Source of the DNA: Paenibacillus oryzisoli
GTDB lineage: Bacteria > Bacillota > Bacilli > Paenibacillales > NBRC-103111
Reading direction: 5' to 3'
Assembly (NCBI RefSeq): GCF_001653565.1
Contig: NZ_LYPB01000094.1
Location: 83,529 to 147,528 of the forward strand
DNA length: 64,000 nt
The position numbers were made by a program, and so were the translations under genes. The notes beneath the pieces are model-generated. The model saw only the letters and a list, made by a program, of their open reading frames with translations, had not been told where the DNA came from and made no database searches. Within the stretch, counting starts at the first letter, position 1, and every line of letters begins with the position of its first letter. Below are positions 62,791-64,000 of the stretch, piece after piece.

Positions 62791-63377
62791 ACGCCATCAC
62801 CTTTGCCAAGCGTCTTCTTGCTCTTCGCCCACTTATCCCTGAGCCTATGATGGAAGGCTCCATATAGGAGGAACATGAATATCACGATAGCGGGATGCAC
62901 CGATAAAGGTTGTAGCAGCAGGAAAGCTATGATGAAAAAAGTAACCCCCGCTGGCCACCCCAACCCTTTGATCGCTTTCTCGCCAAACTCATATGCCATC
63001 ACGCCTAACATGACCGCGACAATCGGAACCACCGCAGCAATCATTCCCTTGATTACATGCGACGTGCTGAAGAATGTAATAAATGAATACAACCCCACCA
63101 TTGCCACGCAAGTAGGAAGGATATGCGCCAAAACGCCAAGGAGCGCACCCCATCCACCTTTTAGCCTATAGCCTAGATAACCCGCCAGCTTCGTCGCAAT
63201 CGGCCCCGGCAGCGCATTCGCAATAGCAAGCACCTCCATAAACTCCTCATCCTTCATCCACTTAAAACGCGTGACCGCTTCATACCGAATTAATGGCACA
63301 ATCGACGGCCCGCCGCCATATCCCAAAATCCCCGTTCGAAACATCGCCGTACCTATTTGAACATAGGCGTTCTCCAC
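62787..63377 (-). CDS. Chromate transporter, first half of a split pair
   Basis: 196 residues from GTG at 63377 (GGGAGTGA site). LGYGGGPSIVPLIRYEAV and AIANALPGPIATKLAGYLG are the CHR motifs. Homologous to its partner; such pairs usually insert in opposite orientation and work together. Confidence 0.9.
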   Translation of the reverse strand: MENAYVQIGTAMFRTGILGYGGGPSIVPLIRYEAVTRFKWMKDEEFMEVLAIANALPGPIATKLAGYLGYRLKGGWGALLGVLAHILPTCVAMVGLYSFITFFSTSHVIKGMIAAVVPIVAVMLGVMAYEFGEKAIKGLGWPAGVTFFIIAFLLLQPLSVHPAIVIFMFLLYGAFHHRLRDKWAKSKKTLGKGDGV

Positions 63378-63636
63378 TATGTATCACTCCCATTCCATCG
63401 TTGCTTCACCTAAGTAATAAACTAAACCTTATTGTATTATAAAATGAAGCATTTATTAGGGATTCTCGTTATATTTTGTGAAAATAACAAAATTTCATTG
63501 GAATCTTGGAACTTGGACTTGGCTAGGTGCTTCATTCCATCCCCTTGCCCCCGCCTCTACTTCGCTCGTTCATCAAAATGCTATTCCCCAGACCTCCGCA
63601 CCACTCACTCACCAAACCGGAAGCTAGCCAACTAAA

Positions 63637-63813
63637 TGGATTTTATACAGTTAATGTCTCTACTTTCACCACTCTCATCAAACTAGATGGATTATATGTA
63701 GCTAATTTCGGATAAATAAGCAAAAATGTCGAGTATCAATGATATTAGATGTAGTTTTTCCATCTAAAGCAATTTATTAGCGTTAAACATTAAAATTAAA
63801 TGTAGTAAATGCA
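63637..63813. repeat. Four-motif 51-bp-phased intergenic element, type I
   Basis: TGGATTTTATACAG at 63637 and TGGATTATATGTAG at 63688 (51 bp); inverted ATGTAGTTTTTCCA at 63749 and ATGTAGTAAATGCA at 63800 (51 bp). Between chrA and the rRNA operon end; no gene from 63378 to 63923. Confidence 0.8.
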
Positions 63814-63872
63814 GTTAATGGTTAAATGCGCTAGATTAGCGACAGCCTAAGTTTGGAATCCACGTATGAAAT

Positions 63873-63906
63873 AAAAAAAACCTCACTTGGAATAATCCAA
63901 GTAAGG
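63873..63906 (-). terminator. rRNA operon terminator
   Basis: CCTTACTTGGA/TCCAAGTGAGG, an 11-bp stem with a 4-nt loop, then eight T residues on the minus strand, 17 nt after the 5S 3' end. Confidence 0.93.
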
Positions 63907-63923
63907 CTCTTTCAGTTACATTT

Positions 63924-64000
63924 GCTTGGCAACGTTCTACTCTCCCAGAACCCTGCGGTTCAAGTACCATCGACGCTGGAAGGCTTAACGGTCGTGTTCG
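63924..64000 (-). rRNA. rrf: 5S ribosomal RNA, 3' part
   Basis: On the minus strand the sequence includes CGAACACGACCGTTAAGC, GATGGTACTTG and GGGAGAGTAGAACGTTGCC, ending GCCAAGC, as in Firmicute 5S rRNA. About 77 of roughly 117 nt are inside the window; the 5' end lies to the right. Confidence 0.95.

Overview
The window looks like a chromosomal segment of a Paenibacillus-type Firmicute. The evidence is strong GGAGG-type ribosome binding sites, frequent TTG/GTG starts, the purEKBCSQLFMNHD gene order with a guanine riboswitch, YesM/YesN-type two-component genes next to Lpl-type sugar ABC transporters, a large modular secreted glycosidase, and Bacillus-style puc purine-degradation genes. No phage, plasmid, transposase or CRISPR locus was seen. 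Genus is an inference from gene content only.

Layout. 1-4841 (minus): 5' part of a giant secreted clan GH-A glycosidase with triplicated carbohydrate-binding-like modules and fibronectin III domains; its 3' end lies outside the window. 5.0-9.2 kb: rhodanese, a decayed sulfur gene behind CstR/CsoR-like operators, a DCC-family protein, a DODA-type dioxygenase, a lipoprotein amidase, a small membrane protein and a frameshifted remnant. 9.4-24.5 kb (minus): the complete de novo purine operon purE-K-B-C-S-Q-L-F-M-N-H-D with a PurR-type box, promoter and guanine-class riboswitch. A 62-bp, 17-hairpin tandem array sits inside it between purN and purH. 24.6-27.2 kb: a decay zone with a glyoxalase remnant, a YdeI-family gene, a truncated PerR-like gene with Per/Fur-like boxes, and a second GC-rich tandem array (about 113 bp per unit). 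27.2-36.7 kb (minus): pectin-oligosaccharide type uptake (two permeases, two binding proteins, a cytoplasmic pectinesterase) with a YesM/YesN-type kinase-regulator pair. 37.6-41.8 kb: a ComQXPA-like quorum-sensing locus in which comP-comA-comQ form one operon and a candidate comX is transcribed divergently.

41.9-57.5 kb (minus): a purine catabolic island. One operon carries the xanthine dehydrogenase subunits, a BMP-type nucleoside/purine binding protein and a Rieske oxygenase. The other carries pucL-M-H-F-G, a gamma-glutamyltransferase and the cofactor-insertion genes pucA-pucB. Together they take hypoxanthine/xanthine through urate, hydroxyisourate, OHCU, allantoin and allantoate to ureidoglycine and its transamination. 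58.2-61.9 kb: nupO-P-Q-like nucleoside ABC transporter, the likely partner of the distant BMP protein. 62.2-63.4 kb: a split chromate-transporter pair. 63.9-64.0 kb: the 3' end of a 5S rRNA with the rRNA operon terminator, so an rRNA operon begins beyond the right edge.

The main non-gene discovery is an intergenic element about 180 bp long, seen five times (6.5, 24.7, 37.1, 57.9 and 63.6 kb). Each has two copies of a short motif spaced 51 bp, then two inverted copies spaced 51 (once 52) bp. Four loci share one motif family; the fifth uses a different motif with the same geometry. This element, the ComQXPA-like locus and the hairpin array inside the pur operon are the best candidates for undescribed biology.
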